Below are positions 14,147-23,736 of a DNA stretch of 26,400 nt, piece by piece (position 1 is the first letter of the stretch; each line of letters opens with the position of its first letter). Origin of the DNA: JBOGJG01 sp050747825 (GTDB taxonomy: Bacteria; Acidobacteriota; UBA6911; RPQK01; JBOGJG01); assembly GCA_050747825.1 (NCBI GenBank), contig JBOGJG010000459.1:1-26400 (forward strand), read 5' to 3'. The notes under the pieces are model-generated. The model was not told where the DNA came from. It ran no database searches and was given only the letters and a program-made list of their open reading frames with translations. Position numbers and translations under genes: made by a program.

Positions 14147-15607
14147 ATGGAAATCCCGGAAGCTCTTACTTTCGACGATGTCCTGCTGATGCCGGCCGAG
14201 AGCAACGTCCTGCCGGCGGAAGCCGATCTGAAGACGGTCTTCTCAAAGAACATCCCGCTCAACATTCCCATCTCCTCGGCCGCCATGGACACGGTCACCG
14301 ACGCCCGGCTGGCCATCGCGCTGGCCCGGCAGGGAGGCATCGGCATTATCCACCGCAATCTCTCCATCGCCTCTCAGGCCCAAGAAGTAGACAAGGTCAA
14401 GCGCTCCGAATCGGGCATGATCGTCGATCCAGTCACCATGGGCCCCGAGCACAAGATCCGCGACGTGCTCGAGGTCATGGGACGCTATCGCATCTCCGGC
14501 GTCCCCATTGTCAACAAGAAAGGCAAACTGGTCGGCATCCTCACCAACCGCGACCTGCGATTCGAGGACAACCTCGACATCGAGGTCTCCGACCTGATGA
14601 CGAAGAAGAACCTGGTGACCGTCCAGGAAGGCATCTCCATGGATGACGCCAAACGGATTCTTCACGAAAACCGCATCGAAAAACTGCTGGTGGTCGATGA
14701 AGACTACCACCTCAAGGGACTGATCACCGTCAAAGACATCATGAAGATGATCACCTACCCCAACGCCGCCAAGGACTCTTACGGCCGCCTGCGCGTGGGC
14801 GCTGCAGTGGGCGCCACGGGAGACTTCGTCGAGCGCGCCATGGAACTGGAGAACTCGGGCGCCGACGTGATCGTCATCGATACCGCCCACGGGCATACCG
14901 GACGCGTCCTGAAGGCTGTCCGCGAGTTGAAAAAGAGGCTCAAGCGCGCCGACCTGGTGGCCGGCAACATCGCCAGCGGTGAGGCCGCCCGGGCGCTTCA
15001 TGACGCCGGCGTGGATGCCGCCAAAGTGGGCATGGGACCGGGCAGTATCTGTACCACCCGCGTCGTGACCGGCGCCGGCGTGCCCCAGATCATGGCCATT
15101 ACCGACACCTTCAAGGTCGCGCGCAAGCTCAAGCTTCCCATCATCGCCGACGGCGGCATCAAGTACTCGGGAGACATCGCCAAGGCCATCGCAGCCGGAG
15201 CCGACTGCGTGATGATCGGCAATCTCTTTGCCGGGACGGACGAGTCTCCCGGCGAACTGGTCTTTTACCAGAACCGCAGCTACAAGACCTATCGCGGCAT
15301 GGGATCCATGGGCGCCATGGCCGAGGGGAGCGCCGACCGCTACTCCCAGGAGACCCCGCAGGGCGAACGCAAGTTCATCCCCGAGGGAATCGAAGGACGC
15401 GTTCCCTACAAAGGCAGCGTCGAAAACCTCATCCCCATGATGATCGGCGGCATCCGCTCCGGCATGGGCTATTGCGGCGTCCAGAACATCAGGGAACTGC
15501 AAACCAAGGCCAAATTCATCCGCGTCACCCACTTGGGCCTGCGCGAATCCCACGTCCACAACGTCGTCGTCACCAAAGAAGCCCCCAACTACCGCTTCGA
15601 AGAATAG
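14147..15607 (+). CDS. guaB: Inosine-5'-monophosphate dehydrogenase
   Basis: GuaB oxidises IMP to XMP with NAD+, the rate-limiting step of guanine nucleotide synthesis. The 486-residue protein has the barrel start LTFDDVLL, two CBS domains (about 90-200) that bind purine nucleotides, the catalytic loop GPGSICTTRVVTGAGVPQ with Cys302, the ADGGIKYSGDI strand and the mobile flap with RYSQE. Length is standard. ATG 14147 follows a strong -10 by six bases, so the message is probably leaderless. It is set apart from aroF by an inverted repeat and is likely its own transcription unit. Confidence 0.97.
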   Translation: MEIPEALTFDDVLLMPAESNVLPAEADLKTVFSKNIPLNIPISSAAMDTVTDARLAIALARQGGIGIIHRNLSIASQAQEVDKVKRSESGMIVDPVTMGPEHKIRDVLEVMGRYRISGVPIVNKKGKLVGILTNRDLRFEDNLDIEVSDLMTKKNLVTVQEGISMDDAKRILHENRIEKLLVVDEDYHLKGLITVKDIMKMITYPNAAKDSYGRLRVGAAVGATGDFVERAMELENSGADVIVIDTAHGHTGRVLKAVRELKKRLKRADLVAGNIASGEAARALHDAGVDAAKVGMGPGSICTTRVVTGAGVPQIMAITDTFKVARKLKLPIIADGGIKYSGDIAKAIAAGADCVMIGNLFAGTDESPGELVFYQNRSYKTYRGMGSMGAMAEGSADRYSQETPQGERKFIPEGIEGRVPYKGSVENLIPMMIGGIRSGMGYCGVQNIRELQTKAKFIRVTHLGLRESHVHNVVVTKEAPNYRFEE

Positions 15608-15620
15608 ATTCGGTTGGACA

Positions 15621-15648
15621 TTCGTGTGATTCGTGTGATTCATTGGCC
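15621..15648. repeat. TTCGTGTGATTCGTGTGATT repeat before secA
   Basis: Two tandem TTCGTGTGAT words followed by TCATTGGCC. It is a copy of the family found in trpE, trpB, trpD and before the next two genes. Basis: seen in sequence. Confidence 0.8.
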
Positions 15649-15660
15649 CAACGGCACATC

Positions 15661-15669
15661 TGTTAAAAT
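15661..15669 (+). promoter_or_regulatory. Extended -10 element before secA
   Basis: TGTTAAAAT is an extended -10 (TG, one base, TAAAAT) nine bases before the secA ATG. TTGGCC (15643-15648) at the repeat's end could act as a -35 with a 15-nt spacer. The transcript would be leaderless or nearly so. Basis: motif seen; use inferred. Confidence 0.5.
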
Positions 15670-15678
15670 GTCCACGTC

Positions 15679-18381
<2,703 letters not shown>

Positions 18382-18410
18382 ATTCGTGTGATTCGTGTGA
18401 TTCGTTGGCC
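18382..18410. repeat. ATTCGTGTGATTCGTTGGCC repeat after secA
   Basis: Tandem ATTCGTGTG words ending in TTGGCC fill most of the secA to NusG-paralogue gap. Basis: seen in sequence. Confidence 0.82.
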
Positions 18411-18416
18411 CGAACC

Positions 18417-18425
18417 TGATAGGAT
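18417..18425 (+). promoter_or_regulatory. Extended -10 element before the NusG paralogue
   Basis: TGATAGGAT is an extended -10 (TG, A, TAGGAT) six bases before the ATG at 18432. No convincing -35 or Shine-Dalgarno is present. It fits the leaderless pattern of the neighbouring genes. Basis: motif seen; use inferred. Confidence 0.4.
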
Positions 18426-18431
18426 GAATGT

Positions 18432-18932
18432 ATGACCGACGCAGTTCAGTGGTACGCGGTCCACACCCGTTCCCGCCACGAAAAAGTCACAGCCGAGCAG
18501 CTCTGGCAGAAGCGAATCGAATGCTTCCTCCCCCTGCACGAAGCCGTCTCCCAGTGGAAGGACCGCAAAAAGAGAGTGCAGTTCCCGCTCTTCCCCGGCT
18601 ACCTCTTCGTCCGAGCCTCCATTAAGGACAGCAAGCTGGACATCGTCAAAGTCCCCTCGGTCGTCCGCATCATCGGTTTCAACGGCCAGGCCATGCCCAT
18701 ACCCGAGGACCAGATCCAAGCCGTCAAGACGCTCGTCTTCAGCAAGCTTCCGCTCGACCCCCATCCCTTCCTGGCCGAAGGCGACCGCGTCCGCATCAAA
18801 GTGGGTCCCCTGCGCGGCCTTGAAGGAATCCTGGTCGAAAAAAAGAGCAAATTCAAATTCGTCCTGGCCGTAGACCTTATTCAGCAGGCCGTCTCCTGCG
18901 GAGTGGACGCCGGCCACGTGGAAAAAATCTAA
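18432..18932 (+). CDS. NusG-family transcription antitermination protein (RfaH-like paralogue)
   Basis: This 166-residue protein has an N-terminal NGN domain (WYAVHTRSRHEKV at 7-19, then FPLFPGYLFVRA) that binds the RNA polymerase clamp, and a C-terminal KOW domain starting EGDRVRIKVGPLRGLEGIL. Housekeeping nusG normally sits with secE and rplK; this copy follows secA and is more like the specialised paralogues (RfaH, LoaP, UpxY) that help polymerase through long exopolysaccharide or metabolite operons. No such operon lies downstream here, so its target is unknown. It could still be the genome's only NusG; that cannot be decided from the window. Confidence 0.85.
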   Translation: MTDAVQWYAVHTRSRHEKVTAEQLWQKRIECFLPLHEAVSQWKDRKKRVQFPLFPGYLFVRASIKDSKLDIVKVPSVVRIIGFNGQAMPIPEDQIQAVKTLVFSKLPLDPHPFLAEGDRVRIKVGPLRGLEGILVEKKSKFKFVLAVDLIQQAVSCGVDAGHVEKI

Positions 18933-18937
18933 CCCTG

Positions 18938-18957
18938 ATTCGTGTGATTCGTTGGCC
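18938..18957. repeat. ATTCGTGTGATTCGTTGGCC repeat copy
   Basis: An exact 20-nt copy of the family consensus, directly after the NusG paralogue. Basis: seen in sequence. Confidence 0.85.
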
Positions 18958-18965
18958 CATTGCGA

Positions 18966-18971
18966 TAAAAT
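18966..18971 (+). promoter_or_regulatory. -10 element before the small exported protein
   Basis: TAAAAT seven bases before ATG 18979. This placement decides the start: it favours 18979 over the in-frame TTG 18952 and ATG 18970, which would overlap the repeat or the -10 itself. Basis: motif seen; use inferred. Confidence 0.45.
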
Positions 18972-18978
18972 GCTCGCC

Positions 18979-19512
18979 ATGTTCATCTACCTCCTCCTCA
19001 CCCTCCTCCTGCCCCTGGCCCCCTCCGGCGCCTCAAAAGTCAACCAGGTCCTCACCCAACTGAAGGAGTCCACCGGCAGGCAAACCTACGTCCTCACGGA
19101 ATCCGAAATCAACGCCTTCGCCGCCGCGGCCATCGAGTCCAAGAAGCGCCTGGGAGTCAAAAAGGTCGTATTCGACCTCAAACCTGGTGGCAAATTCACC
19201 GCCACCGCCCAGATCAACATGGACGACGTCGAGCTGACCGGCCTGACCTTCCGCATGTTCCAGGCCCTTCTCAGCGGCACTCAGACCCTGCAGGCCCAAG
19301 GCAAATTCAGCGCCGACAAGGGCCGCGGCCTTTACGAACTGGAGAGCGCCAGCTTCAACAGCATCACCGTCCCGGCGTTTCTGGTCAACGCCGTCCTCAG
19401 CTACCTCTCCAAACGCCAGCCCCCCCACATCGACATCACCGAACCCTTCGACCTCCCCTACGGCGTCCGCCAAGTCTCCATCACCTCCAACCGCCTGACC
19501 ATCACCCGCTAA
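18979..19512 (+). CDS. Small exported protein of unknown function
   Basis: A 177-residue protein that starts with a hydrophobic signal-like segment (MFIYLLLTLLLPLAPSGASK), so it is probably exported to the periplasm or outer membrane face. The rest is a beta-rich domain: TESEINAFAAAA, then VVFDLKPGGKFTATAQINMDDVEL, an FNSITVPAFLVNAVLSYL segment, and a final VRQVSITSNRLTITR. The pattern of an early E-x-N motif, alternating strands and an RLTI end resembles small lipid-binding-like families such as DUF2140 or DUF2993, but this is only a hint. I do not recognise a specific family. No partner gene is evident; the next gene is convergent. Confidence 0.75.
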   Translation: MFIYLLLTLLLPLAPSGASKVNQVLTQLKESTGRQTYVLTESEINAFAAAAIESKKRLGVKKVVFDLKPGGKFTATAQINMDDVELTGLTFRMFQALLSGTQTLQAQGKFSADKGRGLYELESASFNSITVPAFLVNAVLSYLSKRQPPHIDITEPFDLPYGVRQVSITSNRLTITR

Positions 19513-19525
19513 ATTCGCGGAGATT

Positions 19526-19555
19526 AAATCCGTGACAATCCGTGCAATCCGTGGC
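19526..19555. repeat. AATCCGTG repeat between convergent genes
   Basis: AATCCGTGACAATCCGTGCA then ATCCGTGGC, of the same family as the trpD insertion. It fills the gap between two convergent genes; no bidirectional terminator is seen. Basis: seen in sequence. Confidence 0.75.
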
Positions 19556-19573
19556 TAATCTTCCTTAACGGCC

Positions 19574-22500
19574 CTACTCTGCCGCCAGCAGGATCTCGAG
19601 GTCTTCACGGGTGAGCCGCTGCAGGAAGTCCGACTCGCTGGCCAGGACACGATCGGCGAGGTCGCGCTTGCGCGCCTTCAACTCCAGCATTTTCTCCTCC
19701 AGCGTCCCGCGCGCGATCATGCGGTAGGCCGTGACCGGCCGCTCGCGCCCGATCCGGTGCGCCCGGTCGATCGCCTGATTCTCCACTGCGGGATTCCACC
19801 AGGGGTCGAACAGGACCACGTAGTCGGCTGCGGTCAGGTTGATCCCGGTGCCTCCGGCCTTGAGCGACATCAGAAAGAGCGGGACGTCGTCGCATTCCTG
19901 GAAGCGCCTGACCACTTTGCGCCGGTCCCTGGTCTTTCCATCCAGGTACACGTAACCGATCTTCCGCCGCTTCACCTGACGCTCGATGATCTTGAGCATT
20001 TGCACGAACTGGCTGAAGACGACCACCCGGTGCCCTCCGGAGAGGATGCTCTCCAGCACTTCAAAGAAGGCCTCCAGCTTACCTGAACGGGACCTTTTAA
20101 AAGACGCGTCCACCAGCGCCGGATGGCAGCAGAGCTGGCGCAGTCGGGTCAGCGCAGCCAGGACATGAATCTGGCTTTTCTCCCAGCCCTGGTCCCGAAC
20201 CTGCTCATCGATTTCATGGCGGGCCGCCGCCGCCAGCCGGGCGTAGACCTGCCTCTGGGCAGCCGTTAAATCGCAGTAGATGTTTTGCTCCATTCGGGCC
20301 GGCAGATCGCGTGCCACCTGGCTCTTGAGCCGCCTCAGGATAAAGGGGCGCACCTGGCGTGATAAGTCCGAGAGCGGCGCCCGGTCGCCGTTCTTGATGG
20401 CCGCCTTGCCGAAGCATTTTTCGAAACTGCCCAGGCCGCCCAGAAAACCGGGCATGAGAAAATCAAAGATCGACCACAGCTCAGTCGCCGAATTCTCAAT
20501 CGGCGTTCCCGTCAGGGCCAGGCGGTAGCGAGCGTTTATGTTTTTGACCGAGCGGGCGTTCCGGCTGTGCGGATTCTTGATGTTTTGCGCCTCATCCAGG
20601 ATGAGGTACCGAAAGACTGGATCCAGGCTGTTGCGCCTGGCCAGGGCATAGGAGAGTACGACTAGGTCATACTCTTCGAGTCGCGCCTGTTTGAGCTCGC
20701 GGCTGCTCCTGAAATGGACGGCTTGCAGCGCGGGCGTAAACTTCGCCGCTTCTTCCACCCAGTTTGGAGCCACCGAGGTGGGACAGACGACCAGGCTGGG
20801 CTGAGAGCCCTCAGTGCGCCGTTTGAGTTCCAGGAGCGCCAGGGTCTGGACGGTCTTTCCCAATCCCATGTCATCGGCCAGGATGCCTCCGAACCGGTAC
20901 TCGGACAGAAAATTGAGATAGCTGAGACCTTCACGCTGGTAGGGCCGGAGCAGGGCGGCCAGGTTTTCGGGAGGCTCCACGGGCTGGATACCCTGGAAGT
21001 CCTTTAGCTTGCGGTAAATCTCCGACAGGCCTTCCGTCAGCCGTCCTCCGACTTGCGCTGTCCGGCCGATGAAGTGCAGGTGAACGCGCTGGGGAGCGGG
21101 CTCCTCCGGCTTGCAGCCGAAGCGCTCGAGTTCTTCCACCTGCTGCCGGATGGCCGGGCGGTCTATGGCCACGATCCGGCCGTCCCTGAGGCAGTGGTAC
21201 CTGCCGCCGGATTTCAAGACGGCTTGGATCTCGGCGGAAGGGAGATTCGCGCCATCCAGCTCCAGGCTCCAGCTCACCTCAAACCAGTCGAGATCGCCCT
21301 TCCAGCGCGTGGAAAGCGCCGGAGTTACGCTGCGCCCGCCTTCCAGCAGGGCATTCAGCTCGGGGTCCAGTTCGACCTGGTATTGCCGCCTCCACTCGGG
21401 TAGGCGCCCCTCAAGAAAGCCTTCCAGCGCCTGGAAGGGAAGGAGGTAGCGGCCTGGCGGTCCCTCAGCTTCAAAACCGGCCTCCATTACGGCCCGGCGG
21501 GTTTCCCGGAGTTGGACGGGATCATACACCAGGTAACGTCCTTCCTCCGTACGGTGCGGGGCCGGCGAGGGGGCCAGGGGCCAGGAGAGACCGCTCTCAG
21601 TTTTCAACTCGGCCTCCAGCGTGATCCCCTCCTGGGCCGGGCCCAAGCGCAGCCACACTTCGGTGGCGACCTGGTCCAGCGGTGGAGAAGCGCCTTGCTT
21701 CATGCGAATCCGCCCGCTCTGCAGCAGGGGCAGGATTCGCTCCATCCCCTCAACCGTGAAGCGTGTTCCTTCCGCGGCCGCCACCATCTGCTCGGGCGAG
21801 TAGCTCTGGTGGTGAGGGTAGAAAGCCCGCCCGTCATACCACCACTTGATCTTTCCGTCCAGGAACAGGAGCGGCTGCCGGACGGGGTATCCCTGGGCGG
21901 TCATTAGCCTCGCAGTGAGATCCAACCGTTGTTCCTGGAATTCACCCTCGAAAATCAGTTCCAGCGGTTGGGTGGAGATCTGGACGAGCCGGCCGTACCG
22001 GTTTCTCAAGCGCGGGTGTCCCTGCAGAACCGGCAGGAGGAGGCTGAATTCGGAGGCGCTGAACTGAATTTTGCCCGAGTAATACGAGTAGGCAAACCTC
22101 TGGCTCTCCAGAAAGCGAAGCAGACGTTGGTCCTCGGGCGCCCAATCGGCCGACTCCCGGCCCCGGCTGCAAGAGGATCGCCACAGTGGAAGCAGCTTGG
22201 CAGGGCTTCGCACCTCGTACTCGATGCGCGGGCCCTCCACGCGGAGGCTCAGCCCCAGCAGGCCGGGGCTGACCAGGAGCTGGGGAGTGAGTATGTACCT
22301 GCGTTCGGACTCCTGTTGGGCCGACTCTTCGGGGAAGAGCCCGCTCAGCAGTCCCTGGAAGCCGGGGTGGATCTTTCGAGGCACGATGGTGCCCGACCAG
22401 CGCCCGTCTTCGAGGACGGTGCCGGCTTCGAACCCCTCCTGTGCGTGCTCGGAGGGTTCGAAGATCCCGGGGTGGAGCCGGTCGTATGCCGCCAGGTACA

Positions 22501-22777
22501 GGGCGATCTGGTGCTCGCAATAGACGGCGCGGCTGCAACTGCATGACAGCCGCAGCGTTTCGTTGCCGCCCCGCCCCCAAAGCGGCTCATAAACGCGGCC
22601 GTTTCTGACGCGCGCTTTCAGGAAATCGAGTTTGTACGTGACCTGGAGCACGCCGCCCTTTTTGAAAAGCTCCCATCCGCCGCTCCAGGCGCTCTCCCCA
22701 AAACTTCGCCGCACTGACTCGGGCGCGGGAAGGCTTCGCTTCCAGTGCTCATCAACGTAAGAACCCGTCCCATCCAT
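19574..22777 (-). CDS. SWIM zinc finger SNF2-family DNA-dependent ATPase/helicase
   Basis: A 1067-residue Swi2/Snf2-type protein. Cys79, Cys81, Cys87 and His89 form a SWIM zinc finger near the N-terminus. A long middle region lacks recognisable motifs. The ATPase core follows: ILADDMGLGKT at about 631-642, the Walker B DEAQN near 727, LTGTPIEN, then the second RecA lobe with VVFSQFVQM, SLKAGGTGINL, DPWWNPAVENQAIDRAHRIG and the C-terminal helix. Such bacterial proteins are thought to remodel RNA polymerase or DNA complexes, as RapA does; the substrate here is unknown. Start 22777 (MDGTGSYVDEHW) is chosen because TATGAT lies six bases upstream and the longer frame adds 90 low-complexity residues. 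It stands alone. Confidence 0.9.
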   Translation of the reverse strand: MDGTGSYVDEHWKRSLPAPESVRRSFGESAWSGGWELFKKGGVLQVTYKLDFLKARVRNGRVYEPLWGRGGNETLRLSCSCSRAVYCEHQIALYLAAYDRLHPGIFEPSEHAQEGFEAGTVLEDGRWSGTIVPRKIHPGFQGLLSGLFPEESAQQESERRYILTPQLLVSPGLLGLSLRVEGPRIEYEVRSPAKLLPLWRSSCSRGRESADWAPEDQRLLRFLESQRFAYSYYSGKIQFSASEFSLLLPVLQGHPRLRNRYGRLVQISTQPLELIFEGEFQEQRLDLTARLMTAQGYPVRQPLLFLDGKIKWWYDGRAFYPHHQSYSPEQMVAAAEGTRFTVEGMERILPLLQSGRIRMKQGASPPLDQVATEVWLRLGPAQEGITLEAELKTESGLSWPLAPSPAPHRTEEGRYLVYDPVQLRETRRAVMEAGFEAEGPPGRYLLPFQALEGFLEGRLPEWRRQYQVELDPELNALLEGGRSVTPALSTRWKGDLDWFEVSWSLELDGANLPSAEIQAVLKSGGRYHCLRDGRIVAIDRPAIRQQVEELERFGCKPEEPAPQRVHLHFIGRTAQVGGRLTEGLSEIYRKLKDFQGIQPVEPPENLAALLRPYQREGLSYLNFLSEYRFGGILADDMGLGKTVQTLALLELKRRTEGSQPSLVVCPTSVAPNWVEEAAKFTPALQAVHFRSSRELKQARLEEYDLVVLSYALARRNSLDPVFRYLILDEAQNIKNPHSRNARSVKNINARYRLALTGTPIENSATELWSIFDFLMPGFLGGLGSFEKCFGKAAIKNGDRAPLSDLSRQVRPFILRRLKSQVARDLPARMEQNIYCDLTAAQRQVYARLAAAARHEIDEQVRDQGWEKSQIHVLAALTRLRQLCCHPALVDASFKRSRSGKLEAFFEVLESILSGGHRVVVFSQFVQMLKIIERQVKRRKIGYVYLDGKTRDRRKVVRRFQECDDVPLFLMSLKAGGTGINLTAADYVVLFDPWWNPAVENQAIDRAHRIGRERPVTAYRMIARGTLEEKMLELKARKRDLADRVLASESDFLQRLTREDLEILLAAE

Positions 22778-22783
22778 GCCCGA

Positions 22784-22789
22784 ATCATA
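22784..22789 (-). promoter_or_regulatory. -10 element of the SNF2 gene
   Basis: On the minus strand TATGAT lies six bases before the ATG at 22777, with no Shine-Dalgarno. No good -35 is seen. It matches the leaderless pattern of guaB and others. Basis: motif seen; use inferred. Confidence 0.4.
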
Positions 22790-22996
22790 GCCCCTGGCCC
22801 TGACCTGTTTAGTACCCTGATTATCACAGTGCCGTAGTCCGGGCGCACCACAATGCCGAAGAGTATCTCGACGCTTATCTGGAGGCGGCTTGGGCTCTCG
22901 ACCTCTTGGCTTTTTCCCTGCCTTCCTCCGGGCTGCTCGCTTGGCTACTTGGTGAGAAATCGAAAGAATACTTATAAAGAAAAAACAGAAAAAACC

Positions 22997-23018
22997 AAAA
23001 AAAACCGGGATACCCGGG
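22997..23018 (-). terminator. Intrinsic terminator on the minus strand
   Basis: Read on the minus strand, CCCGGGTATCCCGG (5-bp GC stem, 3-nt loop) is followed by eight T. It lies 60 nt after the stop of the permease relic at 23078, so it was probably that gene's terminator. Basis: seen in sequence; pairing with the relic inferred. Confidence 0.65.
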
Positions 23019-23077
23019 ATTGGTTCCACTGCGACAAATCGGAGCAATGAAGTTGAATCTTTACCTGGTCCACTCCA

Positions 23078-23182
23078 TTACTCTTCTCTGAGGGCGGTTG
23101 TCGGTTCCAGAGCCGCCGCACGGCGGGCGGGCAAATAACTCGCGATCGCAGTAACCGCTGCCCATGACGCTGCCGCCAGGGC
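23078..23182 (-). pseudogene. C-terminal relic of an FtsX/MacB-type ABC transporter permease
   Basis: The last ~35 codons before a TAA stop read AAVTAIASYLPARRAAALEP then TTALREE. This is the signature end of MacB/FtsX-type permeases (SYLPARRAAxxxPxxALRxE), abundant in Acidobacteria. Upstream the match stops abruptly where the intron reverse transcriptase relic begins (about 23179-23187), so the rest of the gene is lost. A terminator follows downstream. No ATP-binding partner is present. Basis: motif seen; family assignment from knowledge of these C-termini. Confidence 0.65.
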
Positions 23183-23372
23183 TGGGTGAACTACTTCTCG
23201 GTGGGATATCCGGCGAAAGCCTATCGTGAAGTGAATCACTACCTGGGCTGTCGTCTGATTCAACATGCAAAGCGCCCTAGTCAACGCTGTTATCCAAAAG
23301 CCAAAGAACATCACATATTACGAGCCCTTCAGGCGACTCGGCCTCAAGTGGTTGAAAACGGGAAAACGGGTG
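23179..23372 (+). pseudogene. 3' relic of a group II intron reverse transcriptase/maturase
   Basis: The frame at 23179 reads GWVNYFSVGYPAKAYREVNH, close to the GIIM/maturase domain at the end of group II intron-encoded proteins (GWxNYFxxGxxxxAFxxxxxY). It goes on with RLIQHAKR. After a frameshift near 23305-23320 the reading continues in another frame as YYEPFRRLGLKWLKTG, again typical of the family end. The catalytic reverse transcriptase part is absent, and no intron domain V was recognised after it. It is a dead remnant that abuts the permease relic. Basis: motif seen; family from knowledge. Confidence 0.65.
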
Positions 23373-23438
23373 AAACCTACGTGGACCTTGTCACTTCTGA
23401 AGGCTGCAGGCAATTACAGCCACTTGCCGAGCACCAAT

Positions 23439-23506
23439 CCGCCACCCGTCACCCGTCACCGGCCACCTATTCTACCCCTCTCCTACTCTACTGTGATTCG
23501 TTGGCC
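23439..23506. repeat. CACCCGTCAC words and an ATTCGTTGGCC copy before fmdB
   Basis: CCGCCACCCGTCACCCGTCA and the bases after it form a short direct repeat (23439-23467). TGTGATTCGTTGGCC (23492-23506) is a partial copy of the main repeat family. Basis: seen in sequence. Confidence 0.6.
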
Positions 23507-23528
23507 AGCCTCCTCTTTTGTATATAAT
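23501..23528 (+). promoter_or_regulatory. fmdB-senA promoter, probably leaderless
   Basis: A perfect TATAAT (23523-23528) lies eight bases before the fmdB ATG. TTGGCC (23501-23506), the end of the repeat copy, is 16 nt upstream and could serve as -35. Basis: motif seen; use inferred. Confidence 0.6.
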
Positions 23529-23536
23529 TTCCCTCT

Positions 23537-23731
23537 ATGCCAATTTTTGAATATCGCTGCCAAAAATGCGAAACGGTTTTTGAAAGAATCATCTTCCGGG
23601 CCTCTGAAGACGAAATCCTGTGCCCGTCCTGCCGGAGTGTTCAAGTCGAGAAGCTGCCTTCCACTTTTGCCGTCAGCAGTGATTCTCCGAAGTCGAACTC
23701 TCGGGGTGAATGCGCTCCCGGAGGCACCTGA
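23537..23731 (+). CDS. FmdB-family zinc ribbon protein
   Basis: A 64-residue protein that begins MPIFEYRCQKC, the classic FmdB start, with two CxxC knuckles (Cys8/Cys11 and Cys29/Cys32) that would hold one zinc ion. FmdB-type proteins are named after a putative regulator of a formamide/amide operon, but their role is unsettled. The C-terminal tail is short and Ser-rich. It ends 5 nt before the senA start and shares its promoter, so it may be a regulatory or accessory partner of the selenoneine genes, or a simple neighbour. ATG 23537 follows TATAAT by eight bases. Confidence 0.88.
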   Translation: MPIFEYRCQKCETVFERIIFRASEDEILCPSCRSVQVEKLPSTFAVSSDSPKSNSRGECAPGGT

Positions 23732-23736
23732 GCTCT

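Larger units (their letters stand above)
22778..23077. other. Non-coding stretch between SNF2 and gene relics
   Basis: No supported gene. The SNF2 reading frame stays open through here by chance but gives low-complexity sequence. It holds the SNF2 -10, an A-rich run near 22970-23004 and the minus-strand terminator at 22997-23018. Nothing else is recognised. Confidence 0.6.

Noticed and set aside
22778..23047. 90-residue N-terminal extension of the SNF2 protein
   Set aside because: It is low-complexity, runs across a terminator-like hairpin and A-rich tract, and a -10 lies six bases before the internal ATG 22777.
23186..23527. 113-residue plus-strand ORF as a real gene
   Set aside because: Only its first part resembles an intron maturase end, the family match then shifts frame, and the tail runs into micro-repeats; treated as a relic.
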